From: a virus
Virus record (IMG/VR): IMGVR_UViG_3300017613_000838
Location: 1 to 60,138 of that record
Length of the DNA: 60,138 nucleotides
Strand: one strand, 5' to 3'
The notes under the pieces are model-generated. The model was not told where the DNA came from. It worked only from the letters and a program-made list of their open reading frames with translations, and did not search any database. A program made the translations under genes and the position numbers. Shown piece by piece: positions 41,958 to 49,793 of the stretch. Position 1 is the stretch's first letter. Every line of letters begins with the position of its first letter.

Positions 41958-42824
41958 TTATACTACTATTACTGGTACTACTCTACCATACGCTAAAGCG
42001 TCGCCATCTGATTCTCTTACCGCGACCACAGTCTTTGTACCAGAACTACAGGGGATTTCATATGCCCCAGCTGACACAATCTCTCTATATTCTATATTAT
42101 CGGTAGTTTCATCTATCAAAGTTATTATAGCCTCCTCGCTTAACACACCTTCCACTTTAGTTGGTACTGTATAAGCTGTTGTTGGCGGAGTAAAATTACC
42201 AGTCCCAGTCCATCTGGCTATACCATTGGAGAAACGTACCTCGTCCATATAACCTTCTAAATGTTCTATAGGGCTGCCGTTGTGCCATCTAGCACCAAGC
42301 ACTGGACCATATGACCCGCCGGATAGATTAAATCCAGTTATATCCTGTGAGGCTGTATAAACACCGTTCCAATATTTTTTTAGATTATTACCTTCTCTTA
42401 CTATGGCTATATGATACCAGGTATTTATTGATGCTGAAACTGGATGAGATGATTCAAAGTATCCACCAGCCCCGTTATAGACTCCAGTATTAATATTACT
42501 ATCCCACATACCTATGAACCACATATTGTAAGCTCCGTCAGTTTGGCTACCTACAGCAAATAACCTATTACCGGCGCTTAAATTATCAAATCTTACCCAA
42601 GCATCAAATGTAAAATTATTAGTGCCGGTGTCCCAATCACTATGAGTTGGGACTGTCATATATGTACTGCCTGGAAATCTTGCGGAATATCCTCCAAATT
42701 TAGAAGTAGCTCCGCTTCTAGAAACAGAATTCAGAGTAGTGGTATGACCCCCAAAAGATGAATCTGTTAGGCCAACATCGTCATTATGTAAAAGTAATTT
42801 AGTATATTCATCAAGACCAGCCAT
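41958..42824 (-). CDS. LamG-like lectin virion protein
   Basis: 288 residues. Residues about 15-215 form a LamG/concanavalin A-like jelly roll (TNNFTFDAWVRFDN, WYHIAIVREGNNLKKYWNG, GYMDEVRFSNGIARW). The C-terminal about 65 residues (KVEGVLSEEAIITLIDET, GAYEIPCSSG) match the gene at 39398. It is the first gene of the unit after the terminator at 42853, so it starts the fibre module. Confidence 0.75.
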   Translation of the reverse strand: MAGLDEYTKLLLHNDDVGLTDSSFGGHTTTLNSVSRSGATSKFGGYSARFPGSTYMTVPTHSDWDTGTNNFTFDAWVRFDNLSAGNRLFAVGSQTDGAYNMWFIGMWDSNINTGVYNGAGGYFESSHPVSASINTWYHIAIVREGNNLKKYWNGVYTASQDITGFNLSGGSYGPVLGARWHNGSPIEHLEGYMDEVRFSNGIARWTGTGNFTPPTTAYTVPTKVEGVLSEEAIITLIDETTDNIEYREIVSAGAYEIPCSSGTKTVVAVRESDGDALAYGRVVPVIVV

Positions 42825-42852
42825 GTATTATCCTCCTTGATTTTTTGGGCAT

Positions 42853-42884
42853 AAAAAAACCCGTCCCTCTATATAAGAGACAGG
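42853..42884 (-). terminator. Intrinsic terminator, GC stem plus T7
   Basis: On the transcribed strand CCTGTCTCT pairs with AGAGGGACGGG (two G-U pairs) over a short loop and is followed at once by seven T residues. It separates the gene at 42915 from the fibre unit starting at 42824. This is the strongest terminator in the window. Confidence 0.85.
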
Positions 42885-42914
42885 TTAGTTTAAAGACCAC
42901 GACTATGATGGTCG

Positions 42915-43199
42915 TTAGCTTATGAGTAGTCCTATACCTCTATCTTTAAAGTATTTGATCACCCTCACAAATGAGACCGGCATGTCCTGTTCGTCTTTAA
43001 ATACCACGTTCAGTGGGTTGTAGTCGTTGATCATCATATACCTAACACCCCACTTAGTTTTAACTTCTAATTCGTATGATTCTTTGCCAGTAATCTTATC
43101 TTTCATGGCTTTGAATCCACGTATCCGTAACCACTGATAGGAGCCATCGCCTGTGAAGCGATTGACTCCTGTGGCTTTCAGGTAATATCTTTTGTCCAT
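42915..43199 (-). CDS. Unknown 94-residue protein before the terminator
   Basis: A compact basic protein (YYLKATGVNRFTGDGSYQWL, then YELEVKTKWGVRYMMIND) with no recognised domain. It is the last gene of its transcription unit. The tight gap to the secreted gene upstream suggests the same operon. Confidence 0.6.
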   Translation of the reverse strand: MDKRYYLKATGVNRFTGDGSYQWLRIRGFKAMKDKITGKESYELEVKTKWGVRYMMINDYNPLNVVFKDEQDMPVSFVRVIKYFKDRGIGLLIS

Positions 43200-43207
43200 T
43201 AGAGTCC

Positions 43208-43549
43208 TTATTTACAATCTTTAATATCTGTAGGTTTGACTACTAAAATAACTGGAGTAGGTCCTTGACCAAAATCTACCATAATCATACCCATATGGCC
43301 TTCATTCCAATCCATATCGGTCTGACTGTTAAGGTTGTCTACCATTACTGGATTGAGTTCTGGCCCAGCAGTAAACTCCACGTCATCCGGCACTGTTACG
43401 CCTCTAAGGCTTCTGTCAGGCATGATCTGAATTACTTTAGATCCTTTGATTAGAGTACACACCTGGTCTGGTTCGCATGCTAGCGCTGAACTACCTATGG
43501 CTAGACTTAAAACTAGAATTAAACATAAGAATAATTTCTTTAACATCAT
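43208..43549 (-). CDS. Secreted protein with Sec signal peptide
   Basis: 113 residues. A typical signal peptide (KKLFLCLILVLSLAIG then SSALA-C) is followed by a short hydrophilic domain with three Cys. A cut after ALA would leave a 91-residue periplasmic or exported protein. It overlaps the NDK gene by 4 nt. It could be a superinfection-exclusion factor, but only secretion is supported. Confidence 0.7.
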   Translation of the reverse strand: MMLKKLFLCLILVLSLAIGSSALACEPDQVCTLIKGSKVIQIMPDRSLRGVTVPDDVEFTAGPELNPVMVDNLNSQTDMDWNEGHMGMIMVDFGQGPTPVILVVKPTDIKDCK

Positions 43550-43968
43550 TCTCTCCTTTGAAAAAAGTAATCTATCTCCTTTCCAGCATTTTCAGCGGAG
43601 TCAGAGCCGTGAACAACGTTATGTCGTATCACGTTTCTGTCGCCAAAATCACCGCGGATAGTCCCATGTTCTGCATCTGCTGAATTAGTGGCACCCATCA
43701 TACCCCGCCACCGATTAACCGCATCTAGTCCTTCTAGTACCATAACCACTATGGGGCCAGAGCTAGTGAAGTCTACCAAGCTATCGAAGAACGCTTTACC
43801 TTCATGTACCTTATAGAATCCTCTAGCTTCTTCTTTACTAACTACAGTGAGTCTCATAGCTAGTATGTTGAGATGTTCCCTCTCAATCCTACTTATAATC
43901 TTGCCTATTAATCCTCGAGATACTCCGTCTGGCTTAATTACTGCCAGTGTCCTTTCAATCTTTTCCAT
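43546..43968 (-). CDS. ndk: Nucleoside diphosphate kinase
   Basis: 140 residues, the usual length. The active-site His is H120 in NVVHGSDS, and the nucleotide-site motifs LAVIKPDGV and RGLIGKII are intact. The enzyme makes any (d)NTP from the (d)NDP. Phage-encoded NDK is rare, since the host enzyme is usually enough. Having both this and the dNMP kinase at 25421 suggests a need to handle unusual deoxynucleotides or high flux. Confidence 0.92.
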   Translation of the reverse strand: MEKIERTLAVIKPDGVSRGLIGKIISRIEREHLNILAMRLTVVSKEEARGFYKVHEGKAFFDSLVDFTSSGPIVVMVLEGLDAVNRWRGMMGATNSADAEHGTIRGDFGDRNVIRHNVVHGSDSAENAGKEIDYFFQRRE

Positions 43969-44170
43969 CTTTTAATTCCTTTTCTAAATCAGTAATGAGC
44001 CGTTTGGCTCCCATCAAACACTTCTTACACAATACTAAAGTATCATAATCTATTTTTATTCTTAGGAGCACTTCGGGCTCCGTATGACACTTATCACATA
44101 ACCAGGGTACACCTTTTGTCTGTAATTCTTTATGGTTCTGAACCGTTTTAAAGAACACGTTAAAGGCCAA
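43955..44170 (-). CDS. 71-residue zinc-ribbon protein
   Basis: CDKCHTEP and LCKKCLMG form a CxxC...CxxC zinc ribbon with 20 residues between. The C-terminus is a charged helix. It overlaps the NDK gene by 14 nt. Function unknown. Confidence 0.6.
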   Translation of the reverse strand: MAFNVFFKTVQNHKELQTKGVPWLCDKCHTEPEVLLRIKIDYDTLVLCKKCLMGAKRLITDLEKELKDGKD

Positions 44171-44179
44171 TTGATCCTC

Positions 44180-45064
44180 CTAGTAATCAGTTGTAATAGT
44201 GAGATGAAAAGGCTTGTTACACTCCTTCCTACGTAGCCACAGCCACGCATCTATCTCCGACTTGGTCCAGCCGGTTAACTCAGCCAATTTATCACACGCT
44301 ATGATAGTACCTCCTCTAATACTGACTTCCTCTATTGAATACCTAGGAATCATAGTATGCGTAGAAATTTTATCACTCAGAGTAGTTTTATACTCCAAGC
44401 ATCCGAAATGTTCCAACATCTTTGGAACTTGATAGTCGGCCGGAACAGGGATCTCGTCCATTCCCTTAAAGAAATCCAGCTTTCTGTTAAGCTGCATAAC
44501 AAACAGGAAAGCACGCTTAAGAAACATATCAGAAGCAAACCCTGGGTACCTTCGAATTAATTCATGTAAGACTATCTTAGCGTCGTTCTCTCTGTTCATG
44601 AGAACAAACATTACAAATTCTTGGGTGCCTAGAGAAGCCTCTAGTAAATGCTTAGTGCGCTCTTCCAGTAGAGGATATCTATCGAACACCAACTTATCAA
44701 TAATAGCATTGATAAAGTCAGGGCCAATCAACCCCTCTAGGTTGTTATTTACAGCATTTATAATCACATCATACATACTTCCAGAACTTCCGGCCATAGG
44801 TACGAAATCATATTTACCATACCAGAAACAGTAGTTAATAGAACTGGCAAACAGCTCTAGCACCACTGATTGGGCATGGTTCATATCTTCTTCAGCCTTG
44901 AAGGCCATTTTGCCTGTCTCTTCCATGACACTAGCTAATCTAGTGATAGCATCTAAATCAACGGAAACTGGCATACCCTCGCCCACAAAGTCTCTGGACA
45001 TAGCACGTACTTTATCTATTAGCTTCGTTGCCTCAGCCATTCTTTGGGCTTCCTGTATTTCCAT
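44180..45064 (-). CDS. Qng1/DUF2419-like queuosine-salvage glycosylase homologue
   Basis: 294 residues from ATG 45064 (AAGGAAGGGAAAG in front); an upstream GTG-type start is less likely. Blocks typical of DUF2419 (human QNG1/C9orf64 family) appear in order: SINYCFWYG, RYPLLEERT, ENDAKIVLHELIRRYPGF, PADYQVPKMLEHFGCLEY, IEEVSIRGGTIIACDKL, DAWLWLRR and KPFHLTIT-Y at the end. Qng1 enzymes hydrolyse queuosine 5'-monophosphate to release queuine. A phage copy is unexpected. It lies between NDK and a deoxyribosyltransferase-like gene, which suggests nucleobase or nucleoside metabolism. Confidence 0.82.
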   Translation of the reverse strand: MEIQEAQRMAEATKLIDKVRAMSRDFVGEGMPVSVDLDAITRLASVMEETGKMAFKAEEDMNHAQSVVLELFASSINYCFWYGKYDFVPMAGSSGSMYDVIINAVNNNLEGLIGPDFINAIIDKLVFDRYPLLEERTKHLLEASLGTQEFVMFVLMNRENDAKIVLHELIRRYPGFASDMFLKRAFLFVMQLNRKLDFFKGMDEIPVPADYQVPKMLEHFGCLEYKTTLSDKISTHTMIPRYSIEEVSIRGGTIIACDKLAELTGWTKSEIDAWLWLRRKECNKPFHLTITTDY

Positions 45065-45308
45065 CTTTCCCTTCCTTTCCACAGTTGTCAAAGAAACTAC
45101 ATATTTCTAATTTAACTGTACTTTCTAACTTTTCCTGTAAACCTCTAAATAATTTCTCACACTCATAACAAATAAGAACGTTTGTTTTACCGTTGTGTGC
45201 GTATATAAACCCAAACTTGCGTACTAGTTCGTTGCTCAGCGTTTGGTTTGTCATGTCGTGAGATACCTCTTTGCCGCAGCGCGAGCACTGCATAGAAAGA
45301 GTTATCAT
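45033..45308 (-). CDS. 91-residue zinc-ribbon protein
   Basis: CSRCGKE and CYECEKL lie about 40 residues apart, a zinc-ribbon-like pair. The C-terminus overlaps the Qng1-like gene by 32 nt from its chosen start. The start codon is supported by AAGGGGAACCTATAAA-ATG. Function unknown; the close coupling suggests joint expression. Confidence 0.6.
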   Translation of the reverse strand: MITLSMQCSRCGKEVSHDMTNQTLSNELVRKFGFIYAHNGKTNVLICYECEKLFRGLQEKLESTVKLEICSFFDNCGKEGKDGNTGSPKNG

Positions 45309-45323
45309 TTTATAGGTTCCCCT

Positions 45324-45893
45324 TTATTTGGTTTTACTAACGGCTCCTAGTTTGCACTTCTCAAGTCTTTCCATCAACAGTCTAGCTTCCTCAAAAGTAG
45401 GTTCCTCTTCAAACACGTCTTGATAAAAATGCATGGCTAATTCAGCAGCTTCCCACTCGTCTTTAACCCACGCATCTACAGCGCTTCTTACAAAGGGGTG
45501 GTTGCAGTTTACGTCTTCCTTAGGATTACCGTTGAAAATACCAATAACGGTTTTCTCAGGATTGTCGTAATACCAAGCTAGTTCAAACATTGTACCAATG
45601 ACGGGTTTCTTTTTGTCATAATGATTCATGTTGCAGATACCCATGGTACTTCTCTTAACATACGAATAATCTTTAGGTACCAATAGATCAACTCCGCGGG
45701 TCTTGTATACCTTTAATCTTTTAGGATCACCGCCAGCATTGCTTAGTACTTCTTGATTAAATCCGTTGTTGCATGGATCGATAATTTCCCAGTTATCATT
45801 GCCGCCAAAACAACGTCTAATGTTCTTGCGCCATTCATAGGATTCCTTCTTATCGACCGAAATCTGTCCGATTAAATAAATAATCTCGTTCAT
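45324..45893 (-). CDS. Nucleoside 2-deoxyribosyltransferase-like protein
   Basis: 189 residues. EIIYLIGQIS at the N-terminus, IIDPCNNGF (about 37-45) and GTMFELAWYYD (100-110, with the likely catalytic E104) follow the layout of PF05014-type nucleoside 2-deoxyribosyltransferases. These swap the base of a deoxynucleoside through a covalent deoxyribosyl-Glu. The relation is by pattern and could instead be a DUF4406-type relative. The position beside a Qng1 homologue is suggestive. Confidence 0.65.
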   Translation of the reverse strand: MNEIIYLIGQISVDKKESYEWRKNIRRCFGGNDNWEIIDPCNNGFNQEVLSNAGGDPKRLKVYKTRGVDLLVPKDYSYVKRSTMGICNMNHYDKKKPVIGTMFELAWYYDNPEKTVIGIFNGNPKEDVNCNHPFVRSAVDAWVKDEWEAAELAMHFYQDVFEEEPTFEEARLLMERLEKCKLGAVSKTK

Positions 45894-45916
45894 AATCCCT
45901 CTCCTTTAAACCTTGG

Positions 45917-46318
45917 TTAAAATAATGGCGGTACCTGGTTCTTTGGTCTTTCAGGTCCCTCCTCTATACTATCTATCTTGTCTTTGCCTCTTTTCAGAAA
46001 CATTATCACATATCCTGGTAAATCTCCATCCTCACTGTGAATGAATGTTCTGAAATCTTTACTAACTCTTTCGCGGGTTAAATTAAGCCCCGCTTCTTGT
46101 GCCGCTATTGTCATCAGTTCGTGAGCATTTTTACCTGTGATGCGGCATAGTTTGGATAAATATTCATCCCAATCTGTCATCTGACCAGCATCTAGCTTGG
46201 CCATACGTTTGTCTTGTGCTTTAGCTTTCTTACTATTGTTTATTATGTAATACATTAAAAAACATATACATAATGCTAATATTAAATGCTCTATTCCTTG
46301 GAAGGCTCCTGTGAACAT
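45917..46318 (-). CDS. Membrane-anchored protein with charged domain
   Basis: 133 residues. One N-terminal transmembrane helix (IEHLILALCICFLMYYII) is followed by a charged helical cytoplasmic or periplasmic domain with a possible coiled coil. No family recognised. It overlaps the next upstream gene by 28 nt. Confidence 0.6.
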   Translation of the reverse strand: MFTGAFQGIEHLILALCICFLMYYIINNSKKAKAQDKRMAKLDAGQMTDWDEYLSKLCRITGKNAHELMTIAAQEAGLNLTRERVSKDFRTFIHSEDGDLPGYVIMFLKRGKDKIDSIEEGPERPKNQVPPLF

Positions 46319-46488
46319 TTGCTTTTCCCTTCTACAATGTCCAAAGCCCTTGAATACTGTTTACCGACCTCCTCAAGTGCCTTTTTCATTAGTTCTTTAT
46401 ACATCTTATCTAATACTCCAATACTGAACAACACTCCTAAGAAAAACCCTGCTCCTACTAAAAGAATTGGACTAATATCAGTAATCAT
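46291..46488 (-). CDS. 65-residue single-TM protein
   Basis: A single hydrophobic helix (PILLVGAGFFLGVLFSIGVL) near the N-terminus, then a charged helix. GGAGAACGGTC-ATG gives a clear start and ATGA overlaps the upstream stop. It could be a spanin-like or exclusion protein; unknown. Confidence 0.6.
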   Translation of the reverse strand: MITDISPILLVGAGFFLGVLFSIGVLDKMYKELMKKALEEVGKQYSRALDIVEGKSKCSQEPSKE

Positions 46489-46871
46489 TGACCGTTCTCC
46501 AGATATGCTTCAAATTCTAAGTTTACTGCCACAAAGTCCCAAGTGTCGTAGACTTCATTATAGTTTGCTTCCATAATTTCTGTGAACTTTTTCCAGTCAT
46601 CCGGGTCTTCTGTGTTCAGTTGGTGGTCTACGTTTTTTCGTATGGCATAGAATTGAGGTAATATGCATTCGTAAATGTTCGGGAACCTCATAAACGCCCC
46701 TATAGGGCTGTTCCTCATTGGGGCAAACTTTTCATCCTCGGCCTCACACTGTTCAATAATTCTGTCTTGGTGAATCTCTATAAACTCACCAGCAGTTATA
46801 GCAAAACACATACTACTAAACAATAGTATGCTAATTAACGTCACCGTTTTCAGCAATTTTTTCGTCTTCAT
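46485..46871 (-). CDS. Secreted protein with Sec signal peptide
   Basis: 128 residues. KKLLKTVTLISILLFSSMCFA is a likely signal sequence, followed by an acidic, Trp-rich domain (NEVYDTWDFVAVNLEFEAYL). The sequence has several Cys. It overlaps the upstream gene by 41 nt. Exported phage protein of unknown role. Confidence 0.65.
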   Translation of the reverse strand: MKTKKLLKTVTLISILLFSSMCFAITAGEFIEIHQDRIIEQCEAEDEKFAPMRNSPIGAFMRFPNIYECILPQFYAIRKNVDHQLNTEDPDDWKKFTEIMEANYNEVYDTWDFVAVNLEFEAYLENGQ

Positions 46872-47082
46872 AAGGCGCTAAGATCCTTCGTTCTATTTCA
46901 GTTGCACATTGTCTAAGCTCACCACAAAAGTTTTTGTAGTTGTTATAGCTAGGAGCTACACATCGCTTACAATAAGCGTATAAAATATAATTTAAATCAC
47001 CATTGGCTTTGACATCTGTAAGTGCCATTTCAGCCACTATCCTATCTAACTCAATTCTTTGTTCTTGTTTAACGTAAGGCAT
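46831..47082 (-). CDS. 83-residue helical protein with Cys pairs
   Basis: Helical and charged (QRIELDRIVAEMALTDVK), with CKRC, FCGELRQC. A good GGAGGACAAGGA-ATG start. No family recognised. Confidence 0.55.
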   Translation of the reverse strand: MPYVKQEQRIELDRIVAEMALTDVKANGDLNYILYAYCKRCVAPSYNNYKNFCGELRQCATEIERRILAPYEDEKIAENGDVN

Positions 47083-47240
47083 TCCTTGTCCTCCACTTCG
47101 TAGGTGCTTATTGTTATAGGATAATATAACCTACATTGTACATTATCCTCATGTGGGATACATTTAGTACAGTCTCCCACGCCCTTTACTTCTACTTTTG
47201 GTCCTGTAGGCCTGATCCATTGTCGTAAACAGAGTTTCAT
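47046..47240 (-). CDS. 64-residue Cys-rich protein
   Basis: The start at 47240 overlaps the stop of the upstream gene in ATGA; a slightly longer start has no support. Cys pairs (GDCTKC, VQCRL, KECLTL) may bind a metal. Function unknown. Confidence 0.55.
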   Translation of the reverse strand: MKLCLRQWIRPTGPKVEVKGVGDCTKCIPHEDNVQCRLYYPITISTYEVEDKECLTLNKNKELS

Positions 47241-47647
47241 TTGTTTACATGCCACGTATTAACATTATTTGCCGGAACTTTGATCGGCTTCGGTGGCCTT
47301 GTGGTGTAGTTTTTGGGATCATTTAAATATCCCTTCGGGATTACGATTACGTGCATCCCAGCATAGCTTGAAAACCCTATCCTGCCCTGTCCTACTACTT
47401 TTGTGTCTTGAGCGGGACAGTTTTCGAAGTCCCCCTCCAATGAATGTTTAGGTATCTCAGCTACCACCATACAGGTGGGTTCAAAAGGTTCATCGTGCTT
47501 GATGTAAACCCAAACATCTTGATCCAGACAAGGGCTGGTAACCGCAGGGTCGTTTATAGGTTGTGTCCCCATAGTTGCCGCGGTTGCATTCGCACAGCCA
47601 AAAACTGTCAAAACCGCTAACAGTAAAGCCAGTGCTAAAGTCTTCAC
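47237..47647 (-). CDS. Putative exported lipoprotein
   Basis: 136 residues. The N-terminus KTLALALLLAVLTVFGCANA has a hydrophobic core followed by VFGC, a possible lipobox with an atypical Phe at -2. The rest has four further Cys and a Pro-rich C-terminus. It is the first gene after the promoter at 47674, so it may be among the earliest expressed of the secreted set. An anti-superinfection lipoprotein is possible. Confidence 0.6.
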   Translation of the reverse strand: MKTLALALLLAVLTVFGCANATAATMGTQPINDPAVTSPCLDQDVWVYIKHDEPFEPTCMVVAEIPKHSLEGDFENCPAQDTKVVGQGRIGFSSYAGMHVIVIPKGYLNDPKNYTTRPPKPIKVPANNVNTWHVNK

Positions 47648-47673
47648 ACTATATCCTCCTTTGGCCCTATCTT

Positions 47674-47701
47674 AATATAAGCATTAATTACGGAATGTCA
47701 A
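47674..47701 (-). promoter_or_regulatory. Sigma70-type promoter, TTGACA-16-TATATT
   Basis: Minus-strand -35 TTGACA (47696-47701) and -10 TATATT (47674-47679) with a 16-base spacer ending AATTAATGCT. It lies 26 bases before the ATG of the lipoprotein-like gene. It belongs to the same set as those at 30451, 36813 and 59547. Confidence 0.8.
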
Positions 47702-47730
47702 GGGCTCCTATTAAAATAGAGGTTAATTTA

Positions 47731-48033
47731 TTATTCTTTTGTTAAAAGATGCAACTTAAATTCTACTAGCATAATATGAGCGAACATTTTTCCTAATGTT
47801 TCCTGCACACTAGCGAAGTAGGCCATAAGTTGGTCTTTATCGTCCTGGGTGGCCAAGTTAACCTGTGCAGTCTCATCTATGTAATAAGTATCGAATACTT
47901 CATACCCTTTCTTGTATAACCATTTCTTATTTTTCTCTGAAACAGGCGCACTGTCCTCGAGATATGCTATAAAGTTTGTTATGCTTTCCTCTGCCGTCAT
48001 TCTGTGGTTATATTTTGTCATGCTATCACTCAT
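47731..48033 (-). CDS. Unknown helical protein
   Basis: 100 residues from ATG 48033 with GGAGGAGGAAGAAG in front; a longer frame without such a site is rejected. Helical and charged (AEESITNFIAYLEDSAPVSE). It is followed by the promoter of the next unit. Function unknown. Confidence 0.55.
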   Translation of the reverse strand: MSDSMTKYNHRMTAEESITNFIAYLEDSAPVSEKNKKWLYKKGYEVFDTYYIDETAQVNLATQDDKDQLMAYFASVQETLGKMFAHIMLVEFKLHLLTKE

Positions 48034-48229
48034 CTTCTTCCTCCTCCGGGTACTCCTCAATTCCAAAAGCTGATGGGTCTAACGGCTCCCCAGTTTCTAA
48101 AAAATAAGTCAGTATAAATATAATTGTGTTTAGCTCGTCAATCTGCTTCAAGAATGCTGCTTTAGTCTGTAAGGCGTCGTCTAGAGCTTCCTGTGCTTGC
48201 TCTAGATTATAAAAATCTATCATATCCAT
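48026..48229 (-). CDS. Short acidic helical protein
   Basis: 67 residues, helical, ending in an acidic EEDE tail. It overlaps the next gene by 8 nt and the previous by one base (TAATG). Function unknown; a coupled small gene in the accessory operon. Confidence 0.55.
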   Translation of the reverse strand: MDMIDFYNLEQAQEALDDALQTKAAFLKQIDELNTIIFILTYFLETGEPLDPSAFGIEEYPEEEEDE

Positions 48230-48564
48230 TATTCATCCTGCCCTTGTAATGTTTTAACCTGCTTGTACAAAATATAGGCTTCTAGTCTGGAATAAATATA
48301 ATGCACAATTAGTGCAGACAGGTTATTGGTAAATTGTGTTAATAGTTCCTGTAATTTATCCTGAGACTCATCTCCAGCTACATATATGTTCTCTTTGTGC
48401 TCAACTACATATTTCTCGAACGTGGACTTAGATACCATAATAGCAAACTCACGTTCGTCTTCTGTAAGTTCCCTCTCAGTGAGCTTACTGAAGTTCTTAA
48501 TGACGATGTGCGCTATACGCTCTATCTGCTGATCGTCCATATATGTTTTCAATATACTATCCAT
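48229..48564 (-). CDS. Unknown helical protein
   Basis: 111 residues, charged and helical (EDEREFAIMVSKSTFEKYVV), with no recognised motif. It overlaps both neighbours by one base (TAATG type), so it is translated with them. Confidence 0.6.
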   Translation of the reverse strand: MDSILKTYMDDQQIERIAHIVIKNFSKLTERELTEDEREFAIMVSKSTFEKYVVEHKENIYVAGDESQDKLQELLTQFTNNLSALIVHYIYSRLEAYILYKQVKTLQGQDE

Positions 48565-48842
48565 TACCGGTTATACTCCTTAGGCACCAATCTTACTATT
48601 TTTCGCATGGCCGGACAGCGAGCACACTGCATGAACTCGTTGTTGAACTTCCAAGGCCTCCATGCGTGTTTACAGTCTTTATTTCCTACCAGATAAGGTT
48701 CTTCTATTGTACGAGGAACCGTCTCATTAAACAACTGTAGGATGTCGTCTGAGGTCATGATACACAACTGTCGCTTGCTACCTTCTATATGTTCCCAGAT
48801 TTCCCATCCCTTTTTGCTCTTCTTGGCGCTGAATTTTGTCAT
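48564..48842 (-). CDS. Zinc-ribbon-like protein
   Basis: 92 residues. CKHAWRPWKFNNEFMQCARC gives two close Cys/His groups, probably a zinc site. An N-terminal Lys-rich region (AKKSKKGWEIW) may bind nucleic acid. Function unknown. Confidence 0.55.
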   Translation of the reverse strand: MTKFSAKKSKKGWEIWEHIEGSKRQLCIMTSDDILQLFNETVPRTIEEPYLVGNKDCKHAWRPWKFNNEFMQCARCPAMRKIVRLVPKEYNR

Positions 48843-48843
48843 A

Positions 48844-49035
48844 TTATCCCTCTAATTTTAGATAGTCTAATCTATCCCTACATCCAGGACAGACGTAACA
48901 CTGAGTGTAATCGCCAGAATGACCATCAAAATAATGATAATAAGGCGGCTTCTCAGATTCATAAGATATAACATATACTATAATACTATAACCGCATCTA
49001 CACTTCTTAAATTCTGCTACTTTATTCCCTGCCAT
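48844..49035 (-). CDS. 63-residue zinc-finger protein
   Basis: CRCGY and CYVCPGC about 30 residues apart fit a zinc-binding fold. Its start overlaps the next gene stop by one base. Function unknown. Confidence 0.6.
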   Translation of the reverse strand: MAGNKVAEFKKCRCGYSIIVYVISYESEKPPYYHYFDGHSGDYTQCYVCPGCRDRLDYLKLEG

Positions 49036-49442
49036 TATCCAAACTCCCTATAAATACGTTTAATACCCGCGACCTTACCATCAGTGAATTTAATATCATA
49101 TTCAAACCAATCACCAGCATCACTACCATCGTAAATGTTTACTGTGCCGTGGTATTCTATCACCTCATCGCCTAAGGGAACAGATTTCATAGAACCACAT
49201 ACCTGTAGCAGTGGGTTCTTTTTCCACTCTGGTTTTCCCCAATAAGGACGTCTCTCTTCTGGTACAACCTCCCAGGCAACTTTATGGTACACTAATTCAC
49301 CATCTTTAGTGATTGTATAATCATCCATAAATCCACCAATATACCCATCCCCAAATGACTTGGTCTGAAAAGTATGATCCTGAATGTTTTCAGTGGTATC
49401 AGGCAGTGGGTATTCACATTTTACATTATCGAACATTCCCAT
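49035..49442 (-). CDS. MGMFDNVKC-type conserved phage protein
   Basis: 135 residues. The MGMFDNVKCEYPLP opening occurs in a conserved group of small phage and bacterial proteins with unknown function. The rest is beta-rich with no catalytic motif. A TAATG overlap couples it to its neighbour. Confidence 0.65.
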   Translation of the reverse strand: MGMFDNVKCEYPLPDTTENIQDHTFQTKSFGDGYIGGFMDDYTITKDGELVYHKVAWEVVPEERRPYWGKPEWKKNPLLQVCGSMKSVPLGDEVIEYHGTVNIYDGSDAGDWFEYDIKFTDGKVAGIKRIYREFG

Positions 49443-49765
49443 TATTTATCGTCTAACTCCTTTAGTAAATCATTGGCTTCGTTTAAAAGTCTGCACAACC
49501 GAGCCTCGTTCATTTTAGCTACTACGGTCATGCCTATTAGTTTATCAATAATTGTGTCTGTTACTTCATTATAATCATCTGGATTTTCCAGATGTATTTC
49601 TGTCATCATGTCTAATAAATAGTCTACCTGTTTCCCTACTAACTCACGCTCGTCCTCTGTTAGTCCTTCGTCAGGTACGTCTTCTTCTTTGAGGTAGTTG
49701 TTAAAAAAGGCCTCGCAGTTTTCCATGATGTCTTGTTTTATATATAGATCAAATAGCCCAGGCAT
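49442..49765 (-). CDS. Unknown helical protein
   Basis: 107 residues from ATG 49765, preceded by AGGAGGGCAC. Helical and acidic (LTEDERELVGKQVDYLLDMM). The opening MPGLFDLYIKQDI may be a degenerate start of a conserved phage family. No function assigned. Confidence 0.6.
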   Translation of the reverse strand: MPGLFDLYIKQDIMENCEAFFNNYLKEEDVPDEGLTEDERELVGKQVDYLLDMMTEIHLENPDDYNEVTDTIIDKLIGMTVVAKMNEARLCRLLNEANDLLKELDDK

Positions 49766-49793
49766 GTGCCCTCCTAAATAAATAAAGATTACA

